Position numbers and translations under genes: made by a program. The notes beneath the pieces were generated by a model. The model was not told where the DNA came from, did no database searches, and saw only the letters and a program-made list of their open reading frames with translations. A stretch of DNA of 64,000 nt from Mesorhizobium sp. GbtcB19 (GTDB lineage: Bacteria > Pseudomonadota > Alphaproteobacteria > Rhizobiales > Rhizobiaceae). This document shows, in pieces, positions 1 to 7,263 of this stretch; the stretch's first letter is position 1, and every line of letters starts with the position of its first letter. The stretch lies in assembly GCF_019091085.1 (NCBI RefSeq), contig NZ_JAGXJY010000001.1, forward strand, positions 1 to 64,000, read 5' to 3'.

Positions 1-929
1 TATTTCGAGATCAGTCCGGCGAGATAGGCTGTGCCGCAGGCCGACAGCGCCAGCCGGCCGATCTTGGCGAAGTCGAACGGCAGGTCGAGCGGCTTCGACA
101 TACCGGAGACGAAGTCGACATAATGCGCCAGCGTGTGCGAGATCACCTCCGGCTGCTCATGGATTTCCTTTTCCATGAAATGCCGGCGGTTGCCCTTGTC
201 GACCATGAAGCTGGTCGACAGCGACTGCTGCCGCTTGCGATCGACCTTCCTGCCATCGATATCGTAGATGGCCACGCCGTCGCGGCGCACCACCGCCCAG
301 TCGCCGTCCTCGAGATAGGTGATCGAGTTGGTGAAGGGCGCCAGCGCGATCGCGTCCGAGCCCAAAAACATCTCGCCCTCGCCATGGCCAACGGCCAAGG
401 GCGGACCGTTGCGGGCGCCGACGATGAGGTCCTCGTCGCCCTTGAACATGATCGCCAGCGCGAACGCGCCCGAAAGCCGCTTCAGCGCGGCATGCGCCGC
501 CTCGATCGGCTTCAGCCCCTTGGCCAGCTCGCGCGCCACCAGATGCGCCACGACCTCGGTGTCGGTCTGCGAGGAGAAGCTGTAGCCGTCGCGGGTGAGT
601 TCGTCGCGCAATTCGGCGAAATTCTCGATGATGCCGTTGTGGACGATGGCGACGCCGTTGGAAAAATGCGGATGCGCGTTGGTCTCGTTGGGCACGCCAT
701 GCGTGGCCCAGCGCGTGTGGCCGATGCCGATCGTGCCATCGAGCGGTTCGTCCTTCAGCCGCCGTTCGAGGTTGACCAACTTGCCTTCGGCGCGGCGGCG
801 GCCGAGTTCGCCCTTCTCGATGGTGGCGACGCCGGCGGAGTCATAGCCACGATATTCAAGCCGCTTCAGCGCATCGACGATAAGCGGCGCGACTTGGCTT
901 CGGCCGACGATTCCAACGATGCCGCACAT
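1..929 (-). CDS. glmS: Glutamine--fructose-6-phosphate aminotransferase, N-terminal part (cut by window edge)
   Basis: This enzyme makes glucosamine-6-phosphate from fructose-6-phosphate and glutamine, the first step towards UDP-GlcNAc for peptidoglycan and lipopolysaccharide. The leftward reading frame starts with Met-Cys-Gly-Ile-Val-Gly-Ile; Cys2 is the expected N-terminal nucleophile of the glutaminase domain once Met is removed. The conserved RGYDSAG and HTRWATHG motifs follow, and the visible 309 residues end in the first sugar-isomerase (SIS) domain near the 'LSACGTAYLAG' motif. The remaining C-terminal half lies left of position 1. glmU lies upstream on the same strand, so both UDP-GlcNAc genes point the same way, but a small opposite-strand gene and a hairpin separate them, so cotranscription is uncertain. 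Confidence 0.96.
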   Translation of the reverse strand, partial: MCGIVGIVGRSQVAPLIVDALKRLEYRGYDSAGVATIEKGELGRRRAEGKLVNLERRLKDEPLDGTIGIGHTRWATHGVPNETNAHPHFSNGVAIVHNGIIENFAELRDELTRDGYSFSSQTDTEVVAHLVARELAKGLKPIEAAHAALKRLSGAFALAIMFKGDEDLIVGARNGPPLAVGHGEGEMFLGSDAIALAPFTNSITYLEDGDWAVVRRDGVAIYDIDGRKVDRKRQQSLSTSFMVDKGNRRHFMEKEIHEQPEVISHTLAHYVDFVSGMSKPLDLPFDFAKIGRLALSACGTAYLAGLISK

Positions 930-954
930 GCGATACCCCCCCGATTCCCAGCGG

Positions 955-988
955 AAAACCCGGCGTTATCTAGGGATCGCCGGGCTTT
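955..988 (-). terminator. Hairpin with flanking A/T runs in the glmS leader
   Basis: Arms CCCGGCG (959-965) and CGCCGGG (978-984) are perfectly complementary with a 12-nt loop. On the minus strand the right arm is followed by TTTT, so it resembles an intrinsic terminator for leftward transcripts arriving from glmU. It sits only about 30 nt before the glmS start codon. It could terminate glmU transcripts, act as an attenuator of glmS, or do both. The call rests on base pairing read by eye only. Confidence 0.4.
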
Positions 989-1144
989 CGCGAAAGTCAC
1001 TTTGCGTTTCGTTCCGTATCAACCGAAACGGTCTTTTTGCTCCATGCACCATGCCAGACGGCGCTTGCAATCCGGTTACTGCAAATGTTCGCCTTTTCAG
1101 GCATTTGGTTCTCTTTTCAGCAGGATTTGGCTAAATATCCAGCC

Positions 1145-1513
1145 ATGAGCGAACCCACCACGACACTCTGGCGTCCAGTCGGACCGAAGGAGCTGGAACT
1201 GATCGAGGCTTCGGGCATGCGCGAGTTTCCGCCGCGCCTGCCCGACCAGCCGATTTTCTATCCCGTGCTCACCGAGGCCTACGCTGTCCAGATCGCCCGC
1301 GACTGGAACGTGCCGGCGAGCGGCGCCGGCTTCGTCACCCGGTTCGAGGTCCTCAAAAGCTTCCTCGACGGCTACCGCGTCGAGCACGCCGGCAGCAGGG
1401 CGCATCTCGAATACTGGATACCTGCCGAGGACCTGCCTCAATTCAACAGGGCGATCGTCGGCAGGATCGAGGTGACGGCGGCCTTTGGCAAAACCACCGA
1501 AAGCACCGCCTGA
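1145..1513 (+). CDS. Conserved small protein (family often labelled ADP-ribosylation/crystallin J1)
   Basis: This 122-residue protein begins MSEPTTTLWRPVGPKELELI and contains the blocks FPPRLPDQPIFYPVL, IARDWNVPASG and EYWIPAEDLPQFN. I recognise these from a widespread bacterial family that automatic pipelines label 'ADP-ribosylation/crystallin J1'. I see no ADP-ribosyl-hydrolase catalytic motif and the label does not establish a function. An upstream in-frame start at 1037 would add 36 residues with no family resemblance, so the ATG at 1145 is preferred. It is transcribed against glmU and its stop lies 4 nt from the glmU stop, so the two genes converge tail to tail. Confidence 0.75.
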   Translation: MSEPTTTLWRPVGPKELELIEASGMREFPPRLPDQPIFYPVLTEAYAVQIARDWNVPASGAGFVTRFEVLKSFLDGYRVEHAGSRAHLEYWIPAEDLPQFNRAIVGRIEVTAAFGKTTESTA

Positions 1514-1517
1514 AACG

Positions 1518-2888
1518 CTATTCCGCCGCTGCTTTCTTCCGCGCCGCGGCAGCCGAGGCAAAGCGCTCGCGCAATTCCTTGCCCTTGCCAGGGATCGTCT
1601 TCTGGCGCGCGCGACCGAAGGCGAGTGCGTCGTCGGGCACGCTTTCGGTGATCACGCTGCCCGAGGCGATGTAGCCGCCCTTGCCTATGGTGACCGGCGC
1701 CACCAGCGAGGAATTCGAGCCGACAAAGGCGCCCTCGCCGATATCGGTGAAGAATTTCGAGTAGCCGTCATAATTGCAGGTGACGGTCCCCGCGCCGATA
1801 TTGGCCGCGGCGCCGACGCGCGCGTCGCCGATATAGGTCAGGTGGTTGACCTTGGCGCCTTCCTCGATCGTCGCCTGCTTGACCTCGCAGAAATTGCCGA
1901 CCTTGGCCTTCTGCTTGAGGTCCGCGCCCGGCCGCAGCCGCGCGAACGGCCCGACATCGCAATTGGAGGCGACGGTCGCGCCTTCGATGTGGCTGAAGGC
2001 GTGGATCTTGGCGCCCGACGCGATCTTGACGCCCGGCCCGAACCAGACATTCGGCTCGACGATGGTATCGGCGCCGATCTCGGTGTCGTGCGAGAAATAG
2101 ACCGTTTCCGGCGCGATCAGCGTGACGCCCGCAAGCATCGCCTCGCGCCGCCGGCGCGCCTGCCAGATCGCTTCCGCCTCGGCGAGCTCGGCGCGGTTGT
2201 TGATGCCGAGCGCGTTCTCGAAGCTCGCCTCTGTAGCCACCACGTCGAGCCCCTCCGCCCCGGCGATCTCGACGATGTCGGTGAGGTAGAATTCGCCCTT
2301 GGCGTTCTTGTTATCGACCTTGTCGAGCAGTTTCAGCGCATGCTTGCCCGCCACCGCCATTATACCGGCATTGCAGAAGCCGATCTTTTTTTCCTGTTCG
2401 GAGCAGTCCTTTTCCTCGCGGATGGCGATCAAATGGCCAGCTTTTTCAATCAAACGGCCATAACCGGTCGGGCTCGGTGGGCGAAAACCAATGACAGCAA
2501 CGGCGGCACCCTCAGCCAGCTTCTGCCGCGCGGCGGCCAGCGCCTGCGCATCGATCAACGGTGTGTCGCCGAACATCACCAGGATATCGTCGTAACCCTT
2601 TGATATCGCTTCGCGAGCGGCCAGCACCGCATGCGCGGTGCCGAGCCGCTTCTCCTGCACGAAGGACTCCGCCTTCGGCGCGAATTTCTGCACCGCCTTG
2701 CGCATCTCATCTGCGCCGTGGCCGATCACCAGCGCCAGGCCGGTAGCCCCAGCCGCCTCGGCGGCCTTCACGACATGCGCCACCATAGGCAGGCCGGCAA
2801 TGGCATGCAGCACCTTGGGCATGGCGCTTTTCATGCGCGTGCCCTCGCCGGCGGCGAGGATGACGGACAGGCAGGTTCTCTGGCTCAT
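1518..2888 (-). CDS. glmU: Bifunctional UDP-N-acetylglucosamine pyrophosphorylase / glucosamine-1-phosphate acetyltransferase
   Basis: GlmU acetylates glucosamine-1-phosphate and then couples it to UTP, giving UDP-GlcNAc in the cytoplasm. The start at 2888 gives 456 residues, the usual family size; an upstream ATG at 2921 would add 11 unconserved residues. The nucleotidyltransferase signature [18 protein letters not shown] lies at residues 11-28. The C-terminal half (from about residue 250) shows the imperfect hexapeptide repeats of a left-handed beta-helix, with motifs such as '[13 protein letters not shown]' and '[14 protein letters not shown]' belonging to the acetyltransferase. glmS lies downstream on the same strand. 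Confidence 0.97.
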   Translation of the reverse strand: MSQRTCLSVILAAGEGTRMKSAMPKVLHAIAGLPMVAHVVKAAEAAGATGLALVIGHGADEMRKAVQKFAPKAESFVQEKRLGTAHAVLAAREAISKGYDDILVMFGDTPLIDAQALAAARQKLAEGAAVAVIGFRPPSPTGYGRLIEKAGHLIAIREEKDCSEQEKKIGFCNAGIMAVAGKHALKLLDKVDNKNAKGEFYLTDIVEIAGAEGLDVVATEASFENALGINNRAELAEAEAIWQARRRREAMLAGVTLIAPETVYFSHDTEIGADTIVEPNVWFGPGVKIASGAKIHAFSHIEGATVASNCDVGPFARLRPGADLKQKAKVGNFCEVKQATIEEGAKVNHLTYIGDARVGAAANIGAGTVTCNYDGYSKFFTDIGEGAFVGSNSSLVAPVTIGKGGYIASGSVITESVPDDALAFGRARQKTIPGKGKELRERFASAAAARKKAAAE

Positions 2889-3036
2889 GGATGGCAACCG
2901 TATGAAAAGCGTTTGAATCAATGCATGTTAGCAGCGGCGTGATGCTGCACCAATGCGGTTAAATTCCGGTGAGATGGCGGAACTGCTGACTCTTAGTCAG
3001 CGGGTCGATTGCTCAACCTACGTGCAGATTGCAGGC

Positions 3037-3783
3037 CTACCCCAACCTTCCCAGCACCGGGAAATTCTCCAAGAGCCAGTAGGACGCGCTCTGTACGCCG
3101 CCCGTGAGGAAGAACACGCCGGCGACGACCAGCAGCGCGCCGATCGCTTTTTCGACGCGGCCGAGATGGACGCGGAATTTGCCCAGGAAGCGCATGAAAG
3201 CGCCGGAAAACAGCGCCGCGATGAGGAACGGGATACCGAGGCCTAGCGAATAGGCGGCAAGCAAAAGCGCGCCCTCGCCCACCGTCTCGCGCCCGCCAGC
3301 CAGCGTCAGGATCGGCCCCAGCACCGGGCCGATGCAGGGCGTCCAACCGAAGGCGAAGGCCAGCCCCATGACATAAGCCGCAACCATGTTGGCCGGCTTG
3401 CCTTGCGACTGGAAGCGTGCCTCGCGCGACAACAATGGGATGCGCAGGATGCCGAGGAAATTGAGGCCCATGATGATGATCAGCGCGCCCGCGACCATCG
3501 CCAGCGGTTCCTGCCAGACGCGCAGCAGGCGCCCGATCGTCGAGGCGCCGGCGCCGAGCGCTACGAACACGGTGGAAAAGCCGAGCACGAAGGCTAAAGA
3601 GGCATAAAGCAGCGCACCGCGCGCGCCTTCCTTCGCCGTGACGCTCTGATTGCCGCGAAAATCCTCGACCGAAACGCCGGCCATGTAGCAGAGATAGGGC
3701 GGCACCAACGGCAGCACGCAAGGCGACAGGAACGAGATCGCCCCGGCCCCGACCGCGCTGACATAGCCGATGTCCAATGCCAT
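3037..3783 (-). CDS. ccdA: CcdA/DsbD-type thiol-disulfide membrane transporter
   Basis: This 248-residue, strongly hydrophobic protein has about six membrane segments and belongs to the CcdA/DsbD transmembrane family. These proteins pass reducing equivalents from cytoplasmic thioredoxin across the membrane, for cytochrome c maturation or periplasmic thiol repair. The paired cysteines are visible in the motifs FLSPCVLPLVPPYL near the N terminus and GWTPCIGPVLGPILTL in the second half, both followed by the conserved prolines. The start at 3783 (MALDIGYVSAVGAG) is chosen because an upstream in-frame Met at 3840 adds a basic, non-conserved stretch. No cytochrome c biogenesis genes lie beside it, so the exact partner is unknown. 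Confidence 0.88.
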   Translation of the reverse strand: MALDIGYVSAVGAGAISFLSPCVLPLVPPYLCYMAGVSVEDFRGNQSVTAKEGARGALLYASLAFVLGFSTVFVALGAGASTIGRLLRVWQEPLAMVAGALIIIMGLNFLGILRIPLLSREARFQSQGKPANMVAAYVMGLAFAFGWTPCIGPVLGPILTLAGGRETVGEGALLLAAYSLGLGIPFLIAALFSGAFMRFLGKFRVHLGRVEKAIGALLVVAGVFFLTGGVQSASYWLLENFPVLGRLG

Positions 3784-3873
3784 TTCGTCCGCCCTGCTTG
3801 TGCTGGCGCCGATATAGCGACGCGAATGGCTCTTCGCCAATCACCATTGTGTGGCACGTGGTCGCCTCGCCCG

Positions 3874-3901
3874 GAAGAATTGGAAGAGAAGAATTGGAAG
3901 A
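3874..3901. repeat. Perfect 14-bp tandem duplication
   Basis: GAAGAATTGGAAGA occurs twice head to tail (3874-3887 and 3888-3901) in the intergenic region between ccdA (leftward) and the secreted-repeat protein gene (rightward). It lies about 80 bp before the rightward start codon, where it could affect a promoter or simply be replication slippage. Confidence 0.8.
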
Positions 3902-3980
3902 AATTGTGCCTCGAACGCGTTGACTAGAGGAGGCTGCCGGTTTTTCCGCCTGCTTCGTTTTTCACCTCAGGGAGGTTGTC

Positions 3981-4358
3981 ATGAAATCGATCGCAATAGG
4001 CTTCGCGGCGCTTTTGCTCGGAACCGCGGCATCCCATGCCGCCGAGGCATGGAAGGAAGCGACTGTCGGAGGCGTCAAGATCTATACGGATGCCAAGGGC
4101 ATGACGCTCTATACCTATGACAAGGACGGGAAGGGCAAGTCCAACTGCGACGACAAATGCGCCGCCAACTGGCCACCGCTGAAGGCCGCGGCCGGCGCGA
4201 AGGCTACCGGCGGATGGACAGTCGTCAAGCGCACCGACGGAACCAAGATGTGGGCCTATGACGGCAAGCCGCTCTACACGTTCGTCAAGGACAAGAAGGC
4301 CGGCGACACGGCCGGTGACGGCGTCGCCGGCGTCTGGCACGTCGCCAAGGCCGACTGA
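3981..4358 (+). CDS. Secreted repeat-family protein (lipoprotein_15 / COG4315-like)
   Basis: This 125-residue protein has a signal peptide (MKSIAIGF, hydrophobic core, likely cleavage after Ala20 in 'ASHA'). The mature part contains two copies of the short motif found in the 'secreted repeat of unknown function' family: 'LYTYDKDGKGKSNCDDKCAA' followed by 'NWPP', and 'MWAYDGKPLYTFVKDK' followed by 'GDTAGDGVAGVWHV'. The two cysteines (NCDDKC) are typical of the first copy. A good ribosome binding site (GGGAGG) lies just before the ATG. Function is unknown; the export signal and fold suggest a small periplasmic protein. It is a single-gene unit followed by a hairpin. Confidence 0.85.
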   Translation: MKSIAIGFAALLLGTAASHAAEAWKEATVGGVKIYTDAKGMTLYTYDKDGKGKSNCDDKCAANWPPLKAAAGAKATGGWTVVKRTDGTKMWAYDGKPLYTFVKDKKAGDTAGDGVAGVWHVAKAD

Positions 4359-4373
4359 TTTTTCACGGGTATC

Positions 4374-4408
4374 GGCTGGCTGCCGCATATTCGCACAGGC
4401 AGCCAGCC
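4374..4408 (+). terminator. Hairpin after the secreted-repeat gene
   Basis: Arms GGCTGGCTGCC (4374-4384) and GGCAGCCAGCC (4398-4408) are an 11-bp perfect inverted repeat around a 13-nt loop, 15 nt after the stop codon at 4358. No U-run follows, so it may be a weak or Rho-assisted terminator, or an RNA 3' stabiliser. Confidence 0.45.
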
Positions 4409-4689
4409 TCGTTGCGCCTTCGATGACGTTGGCCTCGACGGTCTCCATCGCTGTCTCGACTCTGCCGGGACGCACTGCGTTCGCCGCGATTTGAGCGCCT
4501 ACCTCGCCGTCCCCAAAAATGTGATCTTTGCCATACACTCTTAGAGTGTATTGCCGATTGGCGCTTCGCAAATTGGCCGCCTCCCCTTGACCGATCGCAA
4601 AAGCGCGGCCATGTGAGCGACGAAAAGAGTGGGATTTCGTCGTGCGTCGCGGAGTTCTTCCGCCACCTCACAGCTGATTAAGAGACCTC
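4409..4689. other. Intergenic region upstream of topA
   Basis: No convincing gene is present: candidate frames here lack ribosome binding sites and resemble no family. The stretch holds an 8-bp inverted repeat described separately and presumably the topA promoter, but I could not place -35/-10 boxes with confidence. Confidence 0.5.
4533..4551. promoter_or_regulatory. Operator-like inverted repeat upstream of topA
   Basis: ATACACTC-TTA-GAGTGTAT is a perfect 8-bp inverted repeat with a 3-nt centre in an otherwise GC-rich sequence. The symmetry and size suit a homodimeric helix-turn-helix regulator. It lies about 140 bp before topA and about 175 bp after the preceding gene. No candidate regulator gene is adjacent. 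Confidence 0.4.
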
Positions 4690-7257
4690 ATGGACGTCGT
4701 CGTCGTCGAATCGCCGGCCAAGGCGAAGACAATCAACAAATATCTCGGCAAGAACTATAAGGTCCTGGCCTCGTTCGGCCACGTCCGCGATCTGCCGGCC
4801 AAGGACGGCTCGGTTCGCCCGGACGAGGATTTCGCCATGTCCTGGTCGGTCGATACCGCCTCGGGCAAGCGCCTCGCCGACATCGCCAAGGCGGTCAAGG
4901 ATGCCGACGGGCTGATCCTCGCCACCGACCCGGATCGCGAAGGCGAGGCGATTTCCTGGCATGTTCTGGAAGTGCTGAAGCAGAAGCGCGCGCTGAAGGA
5001 CAAGCCGGTCAGCCGCGTCGTCTTCAACGCCATCACCAAGGCCTCGGTGCTGGATGCGATGGCCAATCCGCGCCAGATCGATGTGCCGCTGGTCGACGCC
5101 TATCTCGCCCGCCGCGCGCTGGACTATCTCGTAGGCTTCACGCTGTCGCCGGTGCTGTGGCGCAAATTGCCGGGCGCCCGTTCCGCCGGCCGCGTGCAGT
5201 CGGTGGCGCTGCGCCTGGTCTGCGATCGCGAGTCCGAGATCGAGCGCTTCATCCGCGAGGAATATTGGCAGATTGCCGCCATCCTCAACACGCCGCGCAA
5301 CGACAGTTTCGAGGCACGGCTGACCGCCTTCGCCGGCAAGAAGCTGCAAAAACTCGACATCGGTAACAAGGCGCAGGCCGACGACATCAAGGCGATGCTC
5401 GAAGGCGCGACCTTCAAGGCTTTGTCGGTCGAGGCCAAGCCGACAAAACGCAATCCCGGCCCGCCCTTCACCACCTCGACGCTGCAGCAGGCAGCATCGT
5501 CAGGGCTCAGCTTTTCGGCCACGCGCACCATGCAGGTGGCGCAGAAACTCTACGAAGGCATGGATGTCGGCGGCGAGACCGCCGGCCTGATCACCTATAT
5601 GCGAACCGACGGCGTGCAGATGGCGCCGGAGGCGATCGAGGCCGCCCGCAACGCCATCGTCAGCGAGTTCGGCGCGAAATACCTGCCGGAAAAGCCGCGT
5701 TTCTACACCACCAAGGCCAAGAACGCGCAGGAAGCGCATGAGGCGATCCGTCCGACCGATTTCCGACGCACGCCGGCTTCCGTGCGGCAATATCTCGACG
5801 CCGACCAGGCCCGCCTCTACGAACTGATCTGGAAGCGCGCCATCGCCAGCCAGATGCAGCCGGCCGAGATCGAGCGCACCACGGTGGAGATCGAGGCGGT
5901 CAACGGCGCCCGCACCGCCGAGCTGCGCGCGGTCGGCTCGGTCGTCCGCTTCGACGGCTTCATCGCCGCCTACACCGATCAGAAGGACGAGGACGCCGAG
6001 GACGAGGAAAGCCGCCGCCTGCCCGAGATCCGCGCCGGCGAGCAGCTCGCCCGCCAGGCGATCAACGCCACCCAGCACACCACCGAGCCGCCGCCGCGTT
6101 ATTCGGAAGCCTCGCTGATCAAGAAGCTGGAAGAACTGGGCATCGGCCGGCCGTCGACCTACACCGCCATCCTGAAGACGCTCGAGGACCGCGACTACGT
6201 CACCATCGACCGGCGCAAGTTGGTGCCTCAGGCCAAGGGCCGGTTGCTTTCGGCCTTCCTCGAGAGCTTCTTCGAGCGCTATGTCGAATATGACTTCACC
6301 GCCTCGCTGGAAGAGAAGCTCGACGAGATCTCCGACGGCAAGCTCGCCTGGAAGGACGTTCTGCGCGATTTCTGGAAGGATTTCTCCGGCGCTGTCGACG
6401 ACATCAAGGAATTGCGCGTCACCGACGTGCTCGACGCCCTCAACGACGAGCTGGCGCCACTGGTGTTCCCCGAGCGCGAGGACGGCTCCAATCCGCGTAT
6501 CTGCCCGAAATGCGGCTCGGGCAATCTGTCGCTGAAGCTCGGCAAGTTCGGCGCCTTCGTCGGCTGCTCGAACTATCCGGAGTGTTCCTACACCCGCCAG
6601 CTCGGCGACGCCGCCAATCCCAACGGCGAGAACGGCAATGGCGACGACGGCGTCAAGCTGCTGGGGAAAGACCCTTACACCGCCGAGGAAATCACGCTGC
6701 GCAGCGGCCGTTTCGGCCCCTACATCCAGCGCGGCGAGGGCAAGGAGGCCAAGCGCTCCAGCTTGCCCAAGGGCTGGACTCCCGAATCGATTGACCACGA
6801 GAAGGCGCTGGCGCTTCTCGCACTGCCGCGCGACGTGGGAAAACATCCGGAAACCGGAAAAATGATCTCAGCCGGACTCGGGCGCTATGGCCCGTTCGTG
6901 CTGCATGACGGCACCTATGCCAATCTGGAAAGCATCGAGGACGTGTTCTCGATCGGCTTGAACCGCGCCGTCTCGGTGATCGCGGAGAAGCAGCAGAAGG
7001 GCAAGGGCGGCCGCAACGGCGCGACGCCCGCGGCGCTGAAGGAACTCGGCGACCATCCCGACGGCGGCGGCAAGATCGTCGTGCGCGACGGCAAATACGG
7101 GCCCTATGTCAACTACGGCAAGGTCAATGCGACGCTGCCCAAGGGCAAGGACCCGCAATCGGTGACGATGGAAGAAGCGCTCGCTTTGATCGCCGAAAAG
7201 GAAGCCAAGGGCGGAGGCGGCAAAAAACCCTTCCGCCGAGTGGCAAAGAAAGGCTAG
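4690..7257 (+). CDS. topA: DNA topoisomerase I (type IA)
   Basis: Topoisomerase I relaxes negative supercoils by transient single-strand cleavage. The 855-residue protein starts MDVVVVESPAKAKTI, the Toprim nucleotide signature, with the acidic DPDREGEAI motif about 75 residues further on. The catalytic tyrosine is Tyr303 in the motif ITYMRTDG. A four-cysteine zinc-binding element (CPKC...C...C) occurs near residue 600, followed by three diverged C-terminal repeats carrying 'GRFGPYIQ', 'GRYGPFVL' and 'GKYGPYVN', and a basic tail. Size and layout match alphaproteobacterial TopA. It heads a close-packed rightward run: rnr starts 7 bp after its stop. Confidence 0.97.
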   Translation: MDVVVVESPAKAKTINKYLGKNYKVLASFGHVRDLPAKDGSVRPDEDFAMSWSVDTASGKRLADIAKAVKDADGLILATDPDREGEAISWHVLEVLKQKRALKDKPVSRVVFNAITKASVLDAMANPRQIDVPLVDAYLARRALDYLVGFTLSPVLWRKLPGARSAGRVQSVALRLVCDRESEIERFIREEYWQIAAILNTPRNDSFEARLTAFAGKKLQKLDIGNKAQADDIKAMLEGATFKALSVEAKPTKRNPGPPFTTSTLQQAASSGLSFSATRTMQVAQKLYEGMDVGGETAGLITYMRTDGVQMAPEAIEAARNAIVSEFGAKYLPEKPRFYTTKAKNAQEAHEAIRPTDFRRTPASVRQYLDADQARLYELIWKRAIASQMQPAEIERTTVEIEAVNGARTAELRAVGSVVRFDGFIAAYTDQKDEDAEDEESRRLPEIRAGEQLARQAINATQHTTEPPPRYSEASLIKKLEELGIGRPSTYTAILKTLEDRDYVTIDRRKLVPQAKGRLLSAFLESFFERYVEYDFTASLEEKLDEISDGKLAWKDVLRDFWKDFSGAVDDIKELRVTDVLDALNDELAPLVFPEREDGSNPRICPKCGSGNLSLKLGKFGAFVGCSNYPECSYTRQLGDAANPNGENGNGDDGVKLLGKDPYTAEEITLRSGRFGPYIQRGEGKEAKRSSLPKGWTPESIDHEKALALLALPRDVGKHPETGKMISAGLGRYGPFVLHDGTYANLESIEDVFSIGLNRAVSVIAEKQQKGKGGRNGATPAALKELGDHPDGGGKIVVRDGKYGPYVNYGKVNATLPKGKDPQSVTMEEALALIAEKEAKGGGGKKPFRRVAKKG

Positions 7258-7263
7258 CGGGAC

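Noticed and set aside
123..1148. Long rightward frame antisense to glmS
   Set aside because: The opposite strand encodes a full glmS N-terminal region with all motifs; the rightward product has no recognisable motif and is a high-GC shadow.
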